From positions 1 to 64,000 of the forward strand of contig NZ_JACJKX010000011.1 of NCBI RefSeq assembly GCF_016901835.1: 64,000 bases of DNA, written 5' to 3'. Source of the DNA: Parasutterella secunda. GTDB taxonomy: Bacteria > Pseudomonadota > Gammaproteobacteria > Burkholderiales > Burkholderiaceae_F. Below are positions 19,209 to 29,481 of this stretch, piece by piece. The notes beneath the pieces are model-generated. The model was not told where the DNA came from. It saw only the letters and a program-made list of their open reading frames with translations, and did no database searches. Within the stretch, counting starts at the first letter, position 1. Each line of letters opens with the position of its first letter. The position numbers and the translations under genes were made by a program.

Positions 19209-21179
19209 TTAAATATCCACTTCAACCTGATCACCGTTGTTTTCCATCCATGCCCGACGCATAGCCGCTTCCGAGCGACCCATCAGCATATCGAACATTT
19301 CCCGGCTTTCACTCAATGAGAGTTCACCGAAGGTCACCGGCATCAGACGGCGCGTTTCAGGATTGAGCGTTGTTTCCCAAAGCTGCTGCTCACTCATTTC
19401 GCCCAAACCTTTGAATCGGGACACCGTCACCTTATCCATGTTGACCTTATCCTTTTCAAGCTTTTTACGCTCAACGGCCAATTCCCGTTCATCCAAACAA
19501 TAAATGGTTCGGGCCGGTTTTCGTCCGGTCTTCGGGACATCCATACGAAACAGCGGCGGTCTGGCCACAAAAACATGACCTTTGCGAATCAGTGCCGGGA
19601 AATGACGGAAGAAAAGCGTCAAAAGCAGGACCTGAATGTGTGAACCGTCCACATCAGCATCGGCCATGATGCAGATTTTTCCGTAGCGCAACTCTGACAA
19701 ATCAGGATCGTCTTCAGGTCCATGCGGATCCACGCCGATTGCCACGGAAATATCATGAATTTCGTTATTGGCAAAAATACGGTCGCGATCCACTTCCCAA
19801 GTGTTCAACACCTTGCCTCGCAAGGGCAAAATAGCCTGAAAGTCCTTATCACGGCCCTTTTTAGCTGAGCCGCCGGCCGAGTCACCTTCAACGAGGAAGA
19901 GCTCGTTTTTACTGATATCTTCGCTTTCACAATCGGTGAGCTTACCGGGCAAAACCGCTACGCTGGAGCCTTTGCGTTTAGTGACTTTCTTGGCAGAGTT
20001 CTGGCGAGCTTGCGCTTGCTTGATCACGAGCTCGGCAAGCTTTTTACCTTCTTCAACGTGACCGTTCAACCAAAACTCAAATTGAGTACGCACAAAATTA
20101 CTCACCAGACGCAAAGCATCACGGTTGTTTAACCGTTCCTTAGTCTGACCCTGGAATTGCGGATCGAGCACTTTGGCGCTCAAAATGGCGCTGGCTCGGG
20201 CAAAGACGTCTTCGGTTAAAAGTTTGACGCTTTTTTGCATCAGTCCGTGCGCCTCAATGAAAGCCTTCATCGCCAGATAAAGCCCTTCACGAAGACCCGA
20301 TTCGTGTGTGCCGCCGGCAGGCGTCGGAATAAGGTTGACGTAGCTTTCCCGAACCGGCACTCCTTCTTCCTGCCAGGCGACCACCCAACTTGCGCCTTCG
20401 CCAACGGCAAAACCCATGGATTCGTCAGTGGCGTAGCCGCTTGATTCAAAGGGCGGAATCATCGGCTCGGCTGTCATTTCTGAGAGCAGATACTCACGAA
20501 GTCCGCCTTCAAATTTCCAGGTCTGAGTGGAGTCATTTTTTTCATTGATAAAGACGACTTCACAGCCCGGCATCAAAACCGCTTTGGAGCGAAGTAAACG
20601 CGTTAACTGTTCAACCGGAATATTGGGGCTGTCAAAATACTTGGGATCGGGCCACACATGAACTCGTGTTCCCGTGGCCGATTTCGGTCTCGGACTCTTT
20701 TGGCTTGTGAGCGGTTCAATCACATCGCCGTCGGCAAAAACAATTCGATGTTCTTTACCTTCACGCCAAACAGTGACTTCTAATCGAGTTGATAAAGCGT
20801 TGGTAACCGATACACCCACACCGTGCAAACCGCCAGCGAAGGAATAGGCACCGCCTGAATCTTTTTCAAACTTACCGCCCGCATGCAATTGCGTGAAAAC
20901 GAGCTGAACTGCCGGAACACCCTCTTCTTTGTGAATGCCTACCGGAATACCGCGACCATCATCGGTTACCGTGACCGAACCATCTTTATGCAATGTCACC
21001 TCAATACGTGAGGCACCGCCTGCCAAGACCTCGTCACTGGAGTTATCGATAACTTCTTGGATGATATGCAGAGGATTATCAGTTAGGGTATACATGCCCG
21101 GACGTTGTTTGACCGGTTCAAGTCCCTTTAAAACCTTAATACTGGATTCACCGTATTCAGAACGTTTACTAGTAGCCAT
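19209..21179 (-). CDS. parE: DNA topoisomerase IV subunit B
   Basis: The 656-residue ATPase subunit of topoisomerase IV. GHKL ATP-binding motifs are present: [13 protein letters not shown] (Asn for magnesium), DDGRGIPVG and [15 protein letters not shown] Toprim domain follows with [16 protein letters not shown] and [10 protein letters not shown]. The first gene of the parE-parC operon; tRNA-Arg lies upstream on the same strand. Length and domain order are normal. Confidence 0.96.
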   Translation of the reverse strand: MATSKRSEYGESSIKVLKGLEPVKQRPGMYTLTDNPLHIIQEVIDNSSDEVLAGGASRIEVTLHKDGSVTVTDDGRGIPVGIHKEEGVPAVQLVFTQLHAGGKFEKDSGGAYSFAGGLHGVGVSVTNALSTRLEVTVWREGKEHRIVFADGDVIEPLTSQKSPRPKSATGTRVHVWPDPKYFDSPNIPVEQLTRLLRSKAVLMPGCEVVFINEKNDSTQTWKFEGGLREYLLSEMTAEPMIPPFESSGYATDESMGFAVGEGASWVVAWQEEGVPVRESYVNLIPTPAGGTHESGLREGLYLAMKAFIEAHGLMQKSVKLLTEDVFARASAILSAKVLDPQFQGQTKERLNNRDALRLVSNFVRTQFEFWLNGHVEEGKKLAELVIKQAQARQNSAKKVTKRKGSSVAVLPGKLTDCESEDISKNELFLVEGDSAGGSAKKGRDKDFQAILPLRGKVLNTWEVDRDRIFANNEIHDISVAIGVDPHGPEDDPDLSELRYGKICIMADADVDGSHIQVLLLTLFFRHFPALIRKGHVFVARPPLFRMDVPKTGRKPARTIYCLDERELAVERKKLEKDKVNMDKVTVSRFKGLGEMSEQQLWETTLNPETRRLMPVTFGELSLSESREMFDMLMGRSEAAMRRAWMENNGDQVEVDI

Positions 21180-21392
21180 TGAAAATTATTCCGAGAACCA
21201 AAAGACAAAAATGAACACTCTTAGACTTTGCTGATTTCCTTCAAAAACGATTGTTTTTCAAAGCATCTTTTAAAAACAACTCGTCGAAATCTTTTCGCAA
21301 ACACGCTATTTTACTGATTATTTTTCTGTTTTAGAGTACTTCTTTAAACAACAATGGCCCGATCATCAGACCGAGCCAATTGTTGATTTTGA

Positions 21393-21468
21393 TGGTGGCC
21401 CCGCCGGGACTCGAACCCAGAATTACAGCTTAGGAGGCTATCGTGATATCCTGTTTCACCACGGGGTC
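21393..21468 (-). tRNA. tRNA-Arg (anticodon CCT)
   Basis: A complete 76-nt cloverleaf with encoded CCA. The anticodon loop CTCCTAA gives CCT, reading AGG. The anticodon stem ATAGC/GCTGT and T stem CTGGG/CCCGG pair. The acceptor stem GACCCCG/CGGGGCC has an A-C mismatch at pair 2-71, where related tRNAs have G-C. It borders the AT-rich cas region. Confidence 0.92.
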
Positions 21469-21564
21469 ACTATCTTTGATTTTCTTGAGTTGGCTAATTC
21501 TAAAGGATTTCATCAATATTGTGATGATACTGCTAGTAGAGAATCGTGGCGCTGTTTAATTGCG

Positions 21565-21593
21565 TCTTAATTTGAAGTTTCTTGTGTTATAGT
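21565..21593 (+). promoter_or_regulatory. Candidate promoter of the cas operon
   Basis: An extended -10, TG-T-TATAGT (21585-21593), lies about 70 bp before cas3. The matching -35 (GTCTTA/TCTTAA around 21565) is poor. TTGAAG at 21572 with TATAAA at 21597 (19-nt spacing) is an alternative. No regulator site was recognised. Confidence 0.4.
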
Positions 21594-21661
21594 CGGTATA
21601 AAGAATGAAAAAGCGAATTAGTGCTGATTCATTTTAGCCTAAATTCATTTACTGAATAATC

Positions 21662-24214
21662 ATGAGACGCCCTAAGATAGAAGACAATTGTCATGTATGT
21701 AAGGCTATTGCATTTCAAGATTGTCTAGCCAAGACTCGAACAAATACAGAAGGTACGGTAACAGCCGGCAGAAGTGTTTGGGAACATTGTCTTATTGTGG
21801 GAAATATCGCTCAAGAATTAGCTAAACTTTTCCCGAAAGATACTTTCAAAACTACGGATATCAAAACGATTGGACTTCTAGCATCGCTGCATGATTTAGG
21901 AAAAATTTGTCCTAGTTTTCAGAATAAGTTAAAAAGGGTCATCGAGGACAATAATTTACTGGATGCAGACAGAATAATTGAAGAAAGACATCAGTTTCAC
22001 GGTGGAGTCACTTATATTTCTCTCAGAGATTGGGGACTTCAGGATAAATTGGCCTGGGCGTTAGGCTCCCATCACAAAATTCTCATCAAAGGGAATTTGG
22101 AACTTCTTACCTCTACCAGTAGCCTTTTAGGTGGGGTATCTTGGGAAAACGAACGACAAAATTTTTTCAAAAATCTAAAAAAATACTTTCAGGTAGAGGA
22201 GATACCGTATTTTGACGACTATCATGCCGAAACCATCGCTGGCATTACTCAACAAGCGGACTGGCTTGGGTCTGCCGAACTCTTTGAAGATCCAAACATT
22301 CAATGGAAGAAACTGACTGTCAACTTATTAAAAGACAACGGATATGCTATCCCTAGTATCAAAAAGAATCTGACATTTAAAGAAATTTTTGGTTTCAGTC
22401 CCAGACAGATACAACAAGATTTTATAGACGCTATAAGTGCCCCGGGAGTTTATATCCTTGAAGCACCAATGGGAATTGGCAAAACTGAAGCTGCTCTTTA
22501 CGCAGCTTATAAAATGTTAAATCAGGGATTGGCCCGAGGAATTTATTTTGCTTTGCCAACTTGCCTAACATCATTAAAAATAAAAGAGCGTGTCGATGAA
22601 TTTCTCTCAAAAATTCAAGCTGAATCCGATTTAAGTTCCCAAATTATTGTTGGTTCCCGATTTGATAGCGGTGCGCTTTCTCCAGGAAAATCCTGGTTTT
22701 CGCAAAGAAGTCGAAGGATTCTGGACACATTCGGTGTCGGTACTCTGGACCAAGCACTTTTCGCCTCGATGATTAATAAGAGGAGTTTCGCAACTTTGGC
22801 CGGATTAGCCGGGAAAGTTGTAATACTAGACGAAGTACACTCGTATGATTTTTTCACTCGTGTATTTTTGGAAACATTAGTTAAGAAACTCTCAGACTTA
22901 GGATCAACGGTTTTAATTTTGAGCGCTACGCTGTCGAGTGATAGCAAAAAAGCGTTACTTAATTTCTCCCAAACTGATAAAAACTATCGGTTTAATGACT
23001 CTTATCCATTAATTACCCATTACTCAAATAAGCAAAAACTCATTGAATTACCTTCAAAGGTTCCCTCTCAACAAACGGTAAGTTTTGACTTAAAAACGGA
23101 TACTTCTGCCGTTATAGAAGAGGTTATAAAACGAGCACGATCCGGTCAGCAAATTCTTTGGATTGAAAATTCTGTCGCCGATTGCCAAAGAATATATTCT
23201 GATATTCTGGCTAAATATGATTTGCAGGGAATTGAGTTGGGACTTATCCATTCCAGATTTTTACCCTCACACCGACGAGAATTAGAGGATCATTGGGTAT
23301 CAATTTATGGAAAAAATGGGATAGAAGTTCGCAATGAACAAGGACGGATATTGATCGGCACTCAAGTGCTTGAACAATCGCTTGACATTGATGCTGATTT
23401 TTTAGTTTCCCGTTTAGCCCCTATTGATCTTTTATTACAGAGAATAGGACGATTATGGAGACATTCCCATATTAAGCGTCCCGTAACAGCGAAAAGACAA
23501 ATCTGGATTATCACTCCTGAACAAGACCAAGAGAGCCTGCAGGAGGACTTCGCTGCTACTTACAGGGTCTACTACCCCTATATTCTTCGAAGAACAAAAG
23601 AGGTTCTCACTGAATGCACGCAAAAGACATTTCAGTTACCTGAACAAATTCGAAACTTAATTGAAAGTGTTTATCGAGACCGGACAGAAACAGATTCATA
23701 TTTCAGCGATCCATTAAATGCCATGCTACACGGTGATGGTAAGCGCAAGGGAATCATTGAGATGCGAAACTTAGCTAAAAAGGCTGAAGTTACAGAAAAT
23801 TGCCAAGAAACTCGATTATCAGATCCAATGACGGATCTTCTTATCGTCCGATCCATTAAAGCCGATAAAGACAATCGAGAAACAACCCTCTGTACTTTTG
23901 ACAATGAAATGATCACCCTTCCATGGGTATGCAATGACCATTCATTGAAAGCTCGATTAAGTCGATTAATCGAAAAACAGCTTTTATCAATAAGAAGAAA
24001 CAGCTTTACTCCTAAAACTGACACTGATCTTTTAATAAAAACATATCATTTAAATCAATACGTTTATCTAGAGGACTCGCCTCTTTGGATTGCTGTTATA
24101 AACAGTGAAGGCATGTTGCGGTCGTTGGGTGAAGATTGTCCCTCTGCATTCTCATACAGATTTAGGATGGCTTCGGGCAATCTTGGACTTCAATATTTAA
24201 AAAGGAAAATTTAA
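21662..24214 (+). CDS. cas3: Type I-E CRISPR nuclease-helicase Cas3
   Basis: An 850-residue protein that unwinds and degrades DNA marked by Cascade. The N-terminal HD nuclease has H42, H77-D78 in SLHDLGK, and H137-H138. The SF2 helicase has Walker A APMGIGKTEA (about 268-277), DEVH in VVILDEVHSYD (about 390-393), SAT in ILSATLS, and QRIGRLWRH as motif VI. Length is close to E. coli Cas3 (888). C10 and C13 near the N-terminus precede the HD domain. No clear ribosome site is visible before ATG 21662. Its TAA overlaps the ATG of cse1 by one base. Confidence 0.94.
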   Translation: MRRPKIEDNCHVCKAIAFQDCLAKTRTNTEGTVTAGRSVWEHCLIVGNIAQELAKLFPKDTFKTTDIKTIGLLASLHDLGKICPSFQNKLKRVIEDNNLLDADRIIEERHQFHGGVTYISLRDWGLQDKLAWALGSHHKILIKGNLELLTSTSSLLGGVSWENERQNFFKNLKKYFQVEEIPYFDDYHAETIAGITQQADWLGSAELFEDPNIQWKKLTVNLLKDNGYAIPSIKKNLTFKEIFGFSPRQIQQDFIDAISAPGVYILEAPMGIGKTEAALYAAYKMLNQGLARGIYFALPTCLTSLKIKERVDEFLSKIQAESDLSSQIIVGSRFDSGALSPGKSWFSQRSRRILDTFGVGTLDQALFASMINKRSFATLAGLAGKVVILDEVHSYDFFTRVFLETLVKKLSDLGSTVLILSATLSSDSKKALLNFSQTDKNYRFNDSYPLITHYSNKQKLIELPSKVPSQQTVSFDLKTDTSAVIEEVIKRARSGQQILWIENSVADCQRIYSDILAKYDLQGIELGLIHSRFLPSHRRELEDHWVSIYGKNGIEVRNEQGRILIGTQVLEQSLDIDADFLVSRLAPIDLLLQRIGRLWRHSHIKRPVTAKRQIWIITPEQDQESLQEDFAATYRVYYPYILRRTKEVLTECTQKTFQLPEQIRNLIESVYRDRTETDSYFSDPLNAMLHGDGKRKGIIEMRNLAKKAEVTENCQETRLSDPMTDLLIVRSIKADKDNRETTLCTFDNEMITLPWVCNDHSLKARLSRLIEKQLLSIRRNSFTPKTDTDLLIKTYHLNQYVYLEDSPLWIAVINSEGMLRSLGEDCPSAFSYRFRMASGNLGLQYLKRKI

Positions 24215-25716
24215 TGAATAAATCATTCTCATTGGTTTCTAATCCTTGGCTACCTGTAGTTGGGTACGGAGAAAAAAGTTTATACGAAATTTTCTCCAAT
24301 CCCTTCCCTTTAATAGGCGGGAACCCCATTGAACATGTCTCAATATTTAAATTATTGTTGGCGATCGCCCAAAGTGCCATCACTCCCAAAGATGAAAAGG
24401 AATGGTTGGATCTAACCGCAGAGGGACTCGCCCGTGAAGCACTAAAATACTTACAGTTTCACGAAAACAAATTTAACTTATATGGTCCCGAACCTTTTTT
24501 GCAGATGCCAGTAGTGAAAGGGGTTGGAGCTAAGCCTTTCTCTGTTGTTGTCCCCGAAATTGCTTCTGGAAACACAACGGTTCTAACTCAAACTCAAACA
24601 AACAGAGTTTTGTCTGATGCAGAATTGACGTTGAACCTTTTAACCTTGCAGAGCTTTGCCCTAGGTGGAAAGAAAACAGATAATTCTTTAGTTTTAACTA
24701 GTGGGTATAAGGGTAAGAAAGCTTCCGGGAAACCAGGTTGCTCACTTGAACAGTCCGGTTTGTTACATACCTATGTTCAAGGAGAAAATATTTGGGAAAC
24801 CCTTTGGCTGAATCTTTGGACACAAGAACAACTTGAGACTGAAAAAATGCAAACCATTTTCCCCTTTGGAAGGGGGCAAGCTCCATGGGAAAAAATGCCC
24901 CAAGGGGAAGATTGTGACACTGCAAAAATGTTAAAAGGTAGTTTATTAGGCCGGCTCGTACCCCTTTGTCGTTTTTGCTTAATCGAAAATCAGAATATTC
25001 ACCTCACAGAAGGCATTCAATACTCAAGTTCAAAAGAGGGCATAGTCGATACGACAGCCTCTCTTACTTTAGGGGATAAACCGAAAGCATTGCTTGTTAA
25101 TCCCATGAAAAGACCCTGGAGAGAGCTGACGGCAATTCTAAGCACTAATCTCTCATCACCGGCACTGAGCTGCACTCAACTTACCATCTTCAACAGACAC
25201 AGTCGAACACTGTCAACTGCTGATCCCAATAACCAGTATAAACAGGTGCATTACTGGTCGGGTGGGCTGCGAGTCAGTAATAAAGCAGGTGAACAGTTTG
25301 TCTCTGGCAGCGATGACTATGTTGATTCAAGTTTCAGACTCTCGCTCAAAGAACTCAGTGACTTTACATGGTTTACCTTGTTCTCTGAAGAAATTAAACA
25401 ACTCGATCAGAAAGCGAAGAAACTTGGAACATGTATTCGCAAGTATTGCGAAGAAATGAAACTGGATACCGAAATAGCTAAGTTTGGTGAAAGCAAATTC
25501 TGGTTGCAGACCGAAACTCTGTGCCAAAACATTATTGACTGCTGCGTTGAAAAAGACCTTGCTAAGCAAAAACAGCAGTTTGAAAGTCTTCATCAAAGAA
25601 TTTTCAGAATTTCGGAAGAAATTTATTCTGATTTATGTCCCTACACCACAAGTAAGCAACTGATGGCATGGACCAAATATCATCCCAATTCTTCATATGC
25701 CCGGAAAAGAGGTTAA
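24214..25716 (+). CDS. cse1: Cascade large subunit Cse1 (CasA, Cas8e)
   Basis: At 500 residues this is the expected size for Cse1 (E. coli 502), the Cascade subunit that reads the PAM and recruits Cas3. Family-like segments include the N-terminal LVSNPWLPVVGY, EPFLQMPVVKG and the C-terminal helical part. Translation is coupled to cas3 by a one-base overlap. Subunit identity rests on length, N-terminal signature and operon place; internal residues are poorly conserved in this family, as usual for Cse1. Confidence 0.9.
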   Translation: MNKSFSLVSNPWLPVVGYGEKSLYEIFSNPFPLIGGNPIEHVSIFKLLLAIAQSAITPKDEKEWLDLTAEGLAREALKYLQFHENKFNLYGPEPFLQMPVVKGVGAKPFSVVVPEIASGNTTVLTQTQTNRVLSDAELTLNLLTLQSFALGGKKTDNSLVLTSGYKGKKASGKPGCSLEQSGLLHTYVQGENIWETLWLNLWTQEQLETEKMQTIFPFGRGQAPWEKMPQGEDCDTAKMLKGSLLGRLVPLCRFCLIENQNIHLTEGIQYSSSKEGIVDTTASLTLGDKPKALLVNPMKRPWRELTAILSTNLSSPALSCTQLTIFNRHSRTLSTADPNNQYKQVHYWSGGLRVSNKAGEQFVSGSDDYVDSSFRLSLKELSDFTWFTLFSEEIKQLDQKAKKLGTCIRKYCEEMKLDTEIAKFGESKFWLQTETLCQNIIDCCVEKDLAKQKQQFESLHQRIFRISEEIYSDLCPYTTSKQLMAWTKYHPNSSYARKRG

Positions 25717-25722
25717 TAAGAT

Positions 25723-26205
25723 ATGAACGAAGAAAAATTTATAGAAATAGTTTTTTCATCAATAAAAGATAAAGGGGTAAGAGCGGCTTTCCGAAGGGCT
25801 GATTCTTCACGACTGAATTACCAATGCGTTGAATTTTTACTCAAGCTTGGAATTGACGCTGACAATTTTGACCATCGTACTGCTGCATTTACCGTTATGG
25901 CTTCAATAGCACGTTCAAATACCTCGGAAAACGGAGCTGTCAGCTTTGCTCGGGGCCTGGCATTGAGCTTCCCAGACAAAAGTGAAAGCGATGCGGCCAT
26001 ATTAAGGATGAGGAAATTATGTTCCTGCGAAAACGTCAGAGAGTTAGCCTTAAATTTGAGACCGATTCTTGATCTGATATCGAGCAGAAACATCCGTGTG
26101 GATTATGCCTCAATCTATAGAGACATGTTGTTATTTCGATACGAAAATCAAAGAGATAATCTGCGCATCAAATGGATGAAAGATTTTTATTCCCAGGAGC
26201 TTTAA
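25723..26205 (+). CDS. cse2: Cascade small subunit Cse2 (CasB)
   Basis: A 160-residue, basic, largely helical protein. Cse2 forms a dimer along the Cascade belly and stabilises the R-loop. KGVRAAFRRADSS near the N-terminus corresponds to the family's typical A-x-LRRA-like segment. It starts 6 bp after cse1 and ends immediately before the next gene. Assignment rests on this motif, size and position. Confidence 0.85.
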   Translation: MNEEKFIEIVFSSIKDKGVRAAFRRADSSRLNYQCVEFLLKLGIDADNFDHRTAAFTVMASIARSNTSENGAVSFARGLALSFPDKSESDAAILRMRKLCSCENVRELALNLRPILDLISSRNIRVDYASIYRDMLLFRYENQRDNLRIKWMKDFYSQEL

Positions 26206-26826
26206 GTGTTATTTCTATCGCAACTAACCCTTGGATACAAAGACCTCCAAGTTCTCAAAATTTCCGATGAGTACAGCATTCACAGGGTAATTTACTCATT
26301 ATTTGAAGATTATCGAAGTAATGCTGAAAAAACTTCGTCGGTAAAAAGCGGTTTCTTATACGCAGAGCAAAAAAGCAATTCAATCGAACGGCGATTTTTG
26401 ATACTTTCTGACCGGGCTCCGAACATTCGGAATGAAAAAATCGGAACAGTAATTACAAAGAAAATCCCTGAAAATTTTCTCAAGTTTTCTCAATACCGAT
26501 TCCGGTTACTAGTTAATCCGACCATTCGAGACAAAAACACCGGGAAATTGAAACCCGTTATAGGAGAAACAAATATTTCTGTGTGGTTTGCTGAAAAATC
26601 TGTAAGTTCTTGGGGTTTTGCAACTTCGGATCTCAATGTCACCTCTATTGAGGTTCTGAACTTCAAAGGAAAAAACGGAAATTTGCTGACCATCTCAAGA
26701 GCTGAAATTGAAGGCACGTTAACCGTCACGAATTTTGAACTTTTTGCGAGCTCCTTTGCTCACGGAATCGGTCGAGCTCACGCTTTCGGCTGCGGACTGC
26801 TTCAACTTGTTCCGATTTATCAATAA
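26206..26826 (+). CDS. cas6e: CRISPR endoribonuclease Cas6e (Cse3, CasE)
   Basis: A 206-residue RAMP protein that cuts the precursor CRISPR RNA below each repeat hairpin and stays on its 3' end. The C-terminal glycine-rich loop GIGRAHAFGCGLLQLVP is diagnostic. H26 in YSIHRVIYSLF is the expected catalytic histidine. The start is GTG, with AGGAG in the last cse2 codons 6 nt upstream. The unusual point is its place between cse2 and cas7; in the common I-E order it follows cas5. Confidence 0.9.
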   Translation: MLFLSQLTLGYKDLQVLKISDEYSIHRVIYSLFEDYRSNAEKTSSVKSGFLYAEQKSNSIERRFLILSDRAPNIRNEKIGTVITKKIPENFLKFSQYRFRLLVNPTIRDKNTGKLKPVIGETNISVWFAEKSVSSWGFATSDLNVTSIEVLNFKGKNGNLLTISRAEIEGTLTVTNFELFASSFAHGIGRAHAFGCGLLQLVPIYQ

Positions 26827-26844
26827 CATTTTGAGAGATTAATC

Positions 26845-27918
26845 ATGACCAATCCTTTTACTAAAACACGAATTGAGTTTCATATTCTTCAAAGTTTCCC
26901 CGTCACCTGTTTAAACCGTGATGACTTAGGATCCCCTAAATCAGCTATTGTCGGTGGAGTTACTCGTGCAAGAGTCAGTTCCCAATGCTGGAAAAGGCAG
27001 ATTCGTCTTACCCTGCACGGCTTAGGAGTGAAATTAGCTGTTCGCACAAAACATATTACTGATTTAATTGAAGAAGCCTGTATTGAACTTCAAGCTGACA
27101 CCGAAAAAGCGAAAACTTGTGCGACAAAAATAAGTACTCTTTTAGCTAAAGATACTTTGTATTTTCTATCTGATTCCGAAGTAAGGGCCTACGCTCAATA
27201 TGCGCAAGACCATTCATTTGATTTATCTAAAATTGATGACAAGGCTTTATTGAAAGATCTTGTCAAAATTTCGAAAAAGACTCGCATATCCGCTCTTGAC
27301 GGTTTAGATTTGGCACTTTTTGGAAGAATGGTTGCAAAAGCTCCGGAGTTAAATATTGAAGCCGCCAGTGCTTTTTCTCATGCTATTTCTACCCATAAAG
27401 TCAATTCCGATCTTGACTTTTTCACAGCCTTAGATGATTTCAATCTTGATGCCCAAGAAGGTTCCGCACATATGGGATCGGCAGAGTTTAGCTCAGCTAC
27501 ATATTATCGGTATGTCTGTTTGGATCTCGGTCAATTAGCTGAAACCTTAGGAATTGAAGATCGTCAATCCCCTGAAATGCAAAAGGCTATTGAAACTTTT
27601 GTTAAAGCCCTCTATCTCGCCGTTCCTCAGGCTCGTCAAAATACATTCTCCGGTCAGTGCGGTTGGGACTATGCAAAAATATATGTGAGAAAAGGCCAAC
27701 CTCTGCAATATTCTTGTGATGAACCGGTTCGGTATGACGCCAAAAAGGGTGGCGGATATTTACAACCGAGCATTGATGCCCTAAATAGTTTCTTGACCTC
27801 AAAAATAAGAATGAGCGGTAGTCTGTTTGGCAAAATCGAAGAATATGAACTTTCTGCACAACAAGGCAGTATTGATGAATTGATTCAAGTTCTAAAAAAA
27901 TCTGTATGTTATGAATAA
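26845..27918 (+). CDS. cas7e: Cascade backbone subunit Cas7e (CasC, Cse4)
   Basis: The 357-residue backbone protein, six copies of which wrap the crRNA spacer in Cascade. The N-terminal signature NRDDLGSPKSAIVGGVTRAR followed by VSSQCWKR is that of Cas7e. Length is close to E. coli CasC (363). It starts 18 bp after cas6e and overlaps cas5e by 8 bp. Confidence 0.95.
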   Translation: MTNPFTKTRIEFHILQSFPVTCLNRDDLGSPKSAIVGGVTRARVSSQCWKRQIRLTLHGLGVKLAVRTKHITDLIEEACIELQADTEKAKTCATKISTLLAKDTLYFLSDSEVRAYAQYAQDHSFDLSKIDDKALLKDLVKISKKTRISALDGLDLALFGRMVAKAPELNIEAASAFSHAISTHKVNSDLDFFTALDDFNLDAQEGSAHMGSAEFSSATYYRYVCLDLGQLAETLGIEDRQSPEMQKAIETFVKALYLAVPQARQNTFSGQCGWDYAKIYVRKGQPLQYSCDEPVRYDAKKGGGYLQPSIDALNSFLTSKIRMSGSLFGKIEEYELSAQQGSIDELIQVLKKSVCYE

Positions 27919-28612
27919 TGCATATTTATTGTTATGGCTGGAAGGACCATTTCAGTCATGGGGTAATGACTCCCGCTACGGAAGGCGGGACACTCTCAAA
28001 TTTCCAACCAAATCTGCTTTATGTGGAATGGTTTGTGCTTCTATGGGAGCTCGTGGAGAGCAGAAAAAATTTCTGAATGAATTAGCTAACACAGAAATCA
28101 CTGTATTTGCGTATTCATCTAAGAAAAGAAATATTTCTTTACTGCAAGATTTTCAAACTGTGGGGAATGGGTACGATAGCAACGATCCTTTCGAATCGTT
28201 GCTGGTACCTAAAACTGCTCTCGGAAAATCACCTAATGGTACCGGTTCAAAGATCACTTATAGGTACTACTTGCAGGATGCAAGCTACGCAGTGGTATGG
28301 GAGCTTCCTGAGGAGCTTGCTCAAGAGATAGCACAGAGAATTGTTGATCCTATTTATTTTGTTTCACTGGGAAGAAAAAATTGTATTCCATCAGAGTGGA
28401 TATACCAGGGAGTCTTTACAAACAAAGAGGAGGCATTTACACAGGCTCAGAACATAGCAGAGCACAAACAGAAAATATGCACAAAAACAATCCTTGAAGG
28501 GGCATTTCCTGATCAGGGTGAAGTCATTGCTTTGCATGATATCCCAAAGCAATTCGGTGAATTCAAAAAGTACTCTGATCGCTTTGTAACTATTGTCGAA
28601 CCTGAACAATGA
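27911..28612 (+). CDS. cas5e: Cascade subunit Cas5e (CasD)
   Basis: A 233-residue RAMP protein that caps the 5' handle of the crRNA. The N-terminus LLLWLEGPFQSWG and FPTKSALCGMVCASMG match Cas5e. It overlaps cas7e by 8 bp and cas1e by 4 bp (ATGA), so its translation is coupled to both neighbours. Length is normal (E. coli 224). Confidence 0.94.
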   Translation: MNNAYLLLWLEGPFQSWGNDSRYGRRDTLKFPTKSALCGMVCASMGARGEQKKFLNELANTEITVFAYSSKKRNISLLQDFQTVGNGYDSNDPFESLLVPKTALGKSPNGTGSKITYRYYLQDASYAVVWELPEELAQEIAQRIVDPIYFVSLGRKNCIPSEWIYQGVFTNKEEAFTQAQNIAEHKQKICTKTILEGAFPDQGEVIALHDIPKQFGEFKKYSDRFVTIVEPEQ

Positions 28613-29481
28613 AGTCAAATCGATTACTCATTAGAGTGGACAAAGAATATTTACCGCAAATCAAAGATAGATACCCATTTGTCTACTTGGAAAGAGGCCG
28701 ACTTGAGGTCGACGACAGTAGCGTAAAGTGGATCGACTCTGAGGGCAGGGTTATTCCCCTGCCCATCAGCACCATTCAATCTTTGCTTCTAGGCCCGGGA
28801 ACTTCTGTGACACATGAAGCCATCAAAGTCCTGGCAATGGTGAACTGCATGGTTTCATGGGTCGGCGAAGACAGCCTACTTTATTACGCAGCCGGGCAAA
28901 CGCCGACACAAAATACTCGCAATTTAGTTAAGCAGTTGACTTTGTATTCGGATCCCCAAAAAAGATTGAAAGTCGCCAAAAAAATGTTTTCTTATCGCTT
29001 TCCCAATACAGACATTGATAAAAAAAATTTAAAAGAATTAATGGGCATGGAAGGCATCAGGGTAAAAAATCTCTATTACGATCTGTCTGTTAAGTACGAC
29101 GTTCTCTGGCACGGAAGAAGCTATAAACCCGGTGAATTCCAAATCAGTGATTTGACAAACAAATGCATCACTGCGTGTAATACTGCCTTGTACAGCATTA
29201 TCAACGCTTGCGTTCACTCAATGGGACTTTCTCCTAAAATTGGATTTATTCATTCAGGTAGTCCTCTTCCCTTTGTATACGATATCGCCGATCTCTACAA
29301 GCCTTATTATTCGCTTGATTTAGCATTTTGTATAACAAAAGAAATGGCTGGAGTTTATCTTGCCGAGAAACTGAGAACTGCTTTCGTCAAAAGAGTTGTA
29401 GAGGGAAGGCTGCTTGAGCAAATCCCTAAAGATATTTCTTGCATACTAGGCCTGAAAAATGATAATCCTAATAACGAATGA
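28609..29481 (+). CDS. cas1e: CRISPR integrase Cas1 (type I-E)
   Basis: The 290-residue integrase inserts new spacers as a complex with Cas2. Active-site residues are present: E148 in GMEGIRV, H215 in KIGFIHSG, and D225/D228 in VYDIADLY. LLLGPGTSVTHEA is the N-terminal domain signature. It is clearly of the I-E type and distinct from the truncated I-F cas1 at the window start. It overlaps cas2e by 23 bp. Confidence 0.96.
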   Translation: MKSNRLLIRVDKEYLPQIKDRYPFVYLERGRLEVDDSSVKWIDSEGRVIPLPISTIQSLLLGPGTSVTHEAIKVLAMVNCMVSWVGEDSLLYYAAGQTPTQNTRNLVKQLTLYSDPQKRLKVAKKMFSYRFPNTDIDKKNLKELMGMEGIRVKNLYYDLSVKYDVLWHGRSYKPGEFQISDLTNKCITACNTALYSIINACVHSMGLSPKIGFIHSGSPLPFVYDIADLYKPYYSLDLAFCITKEMAGVYLAEKLRTAFVKRVVEGRLLEQIPKDISCILGLKNDNPNNE

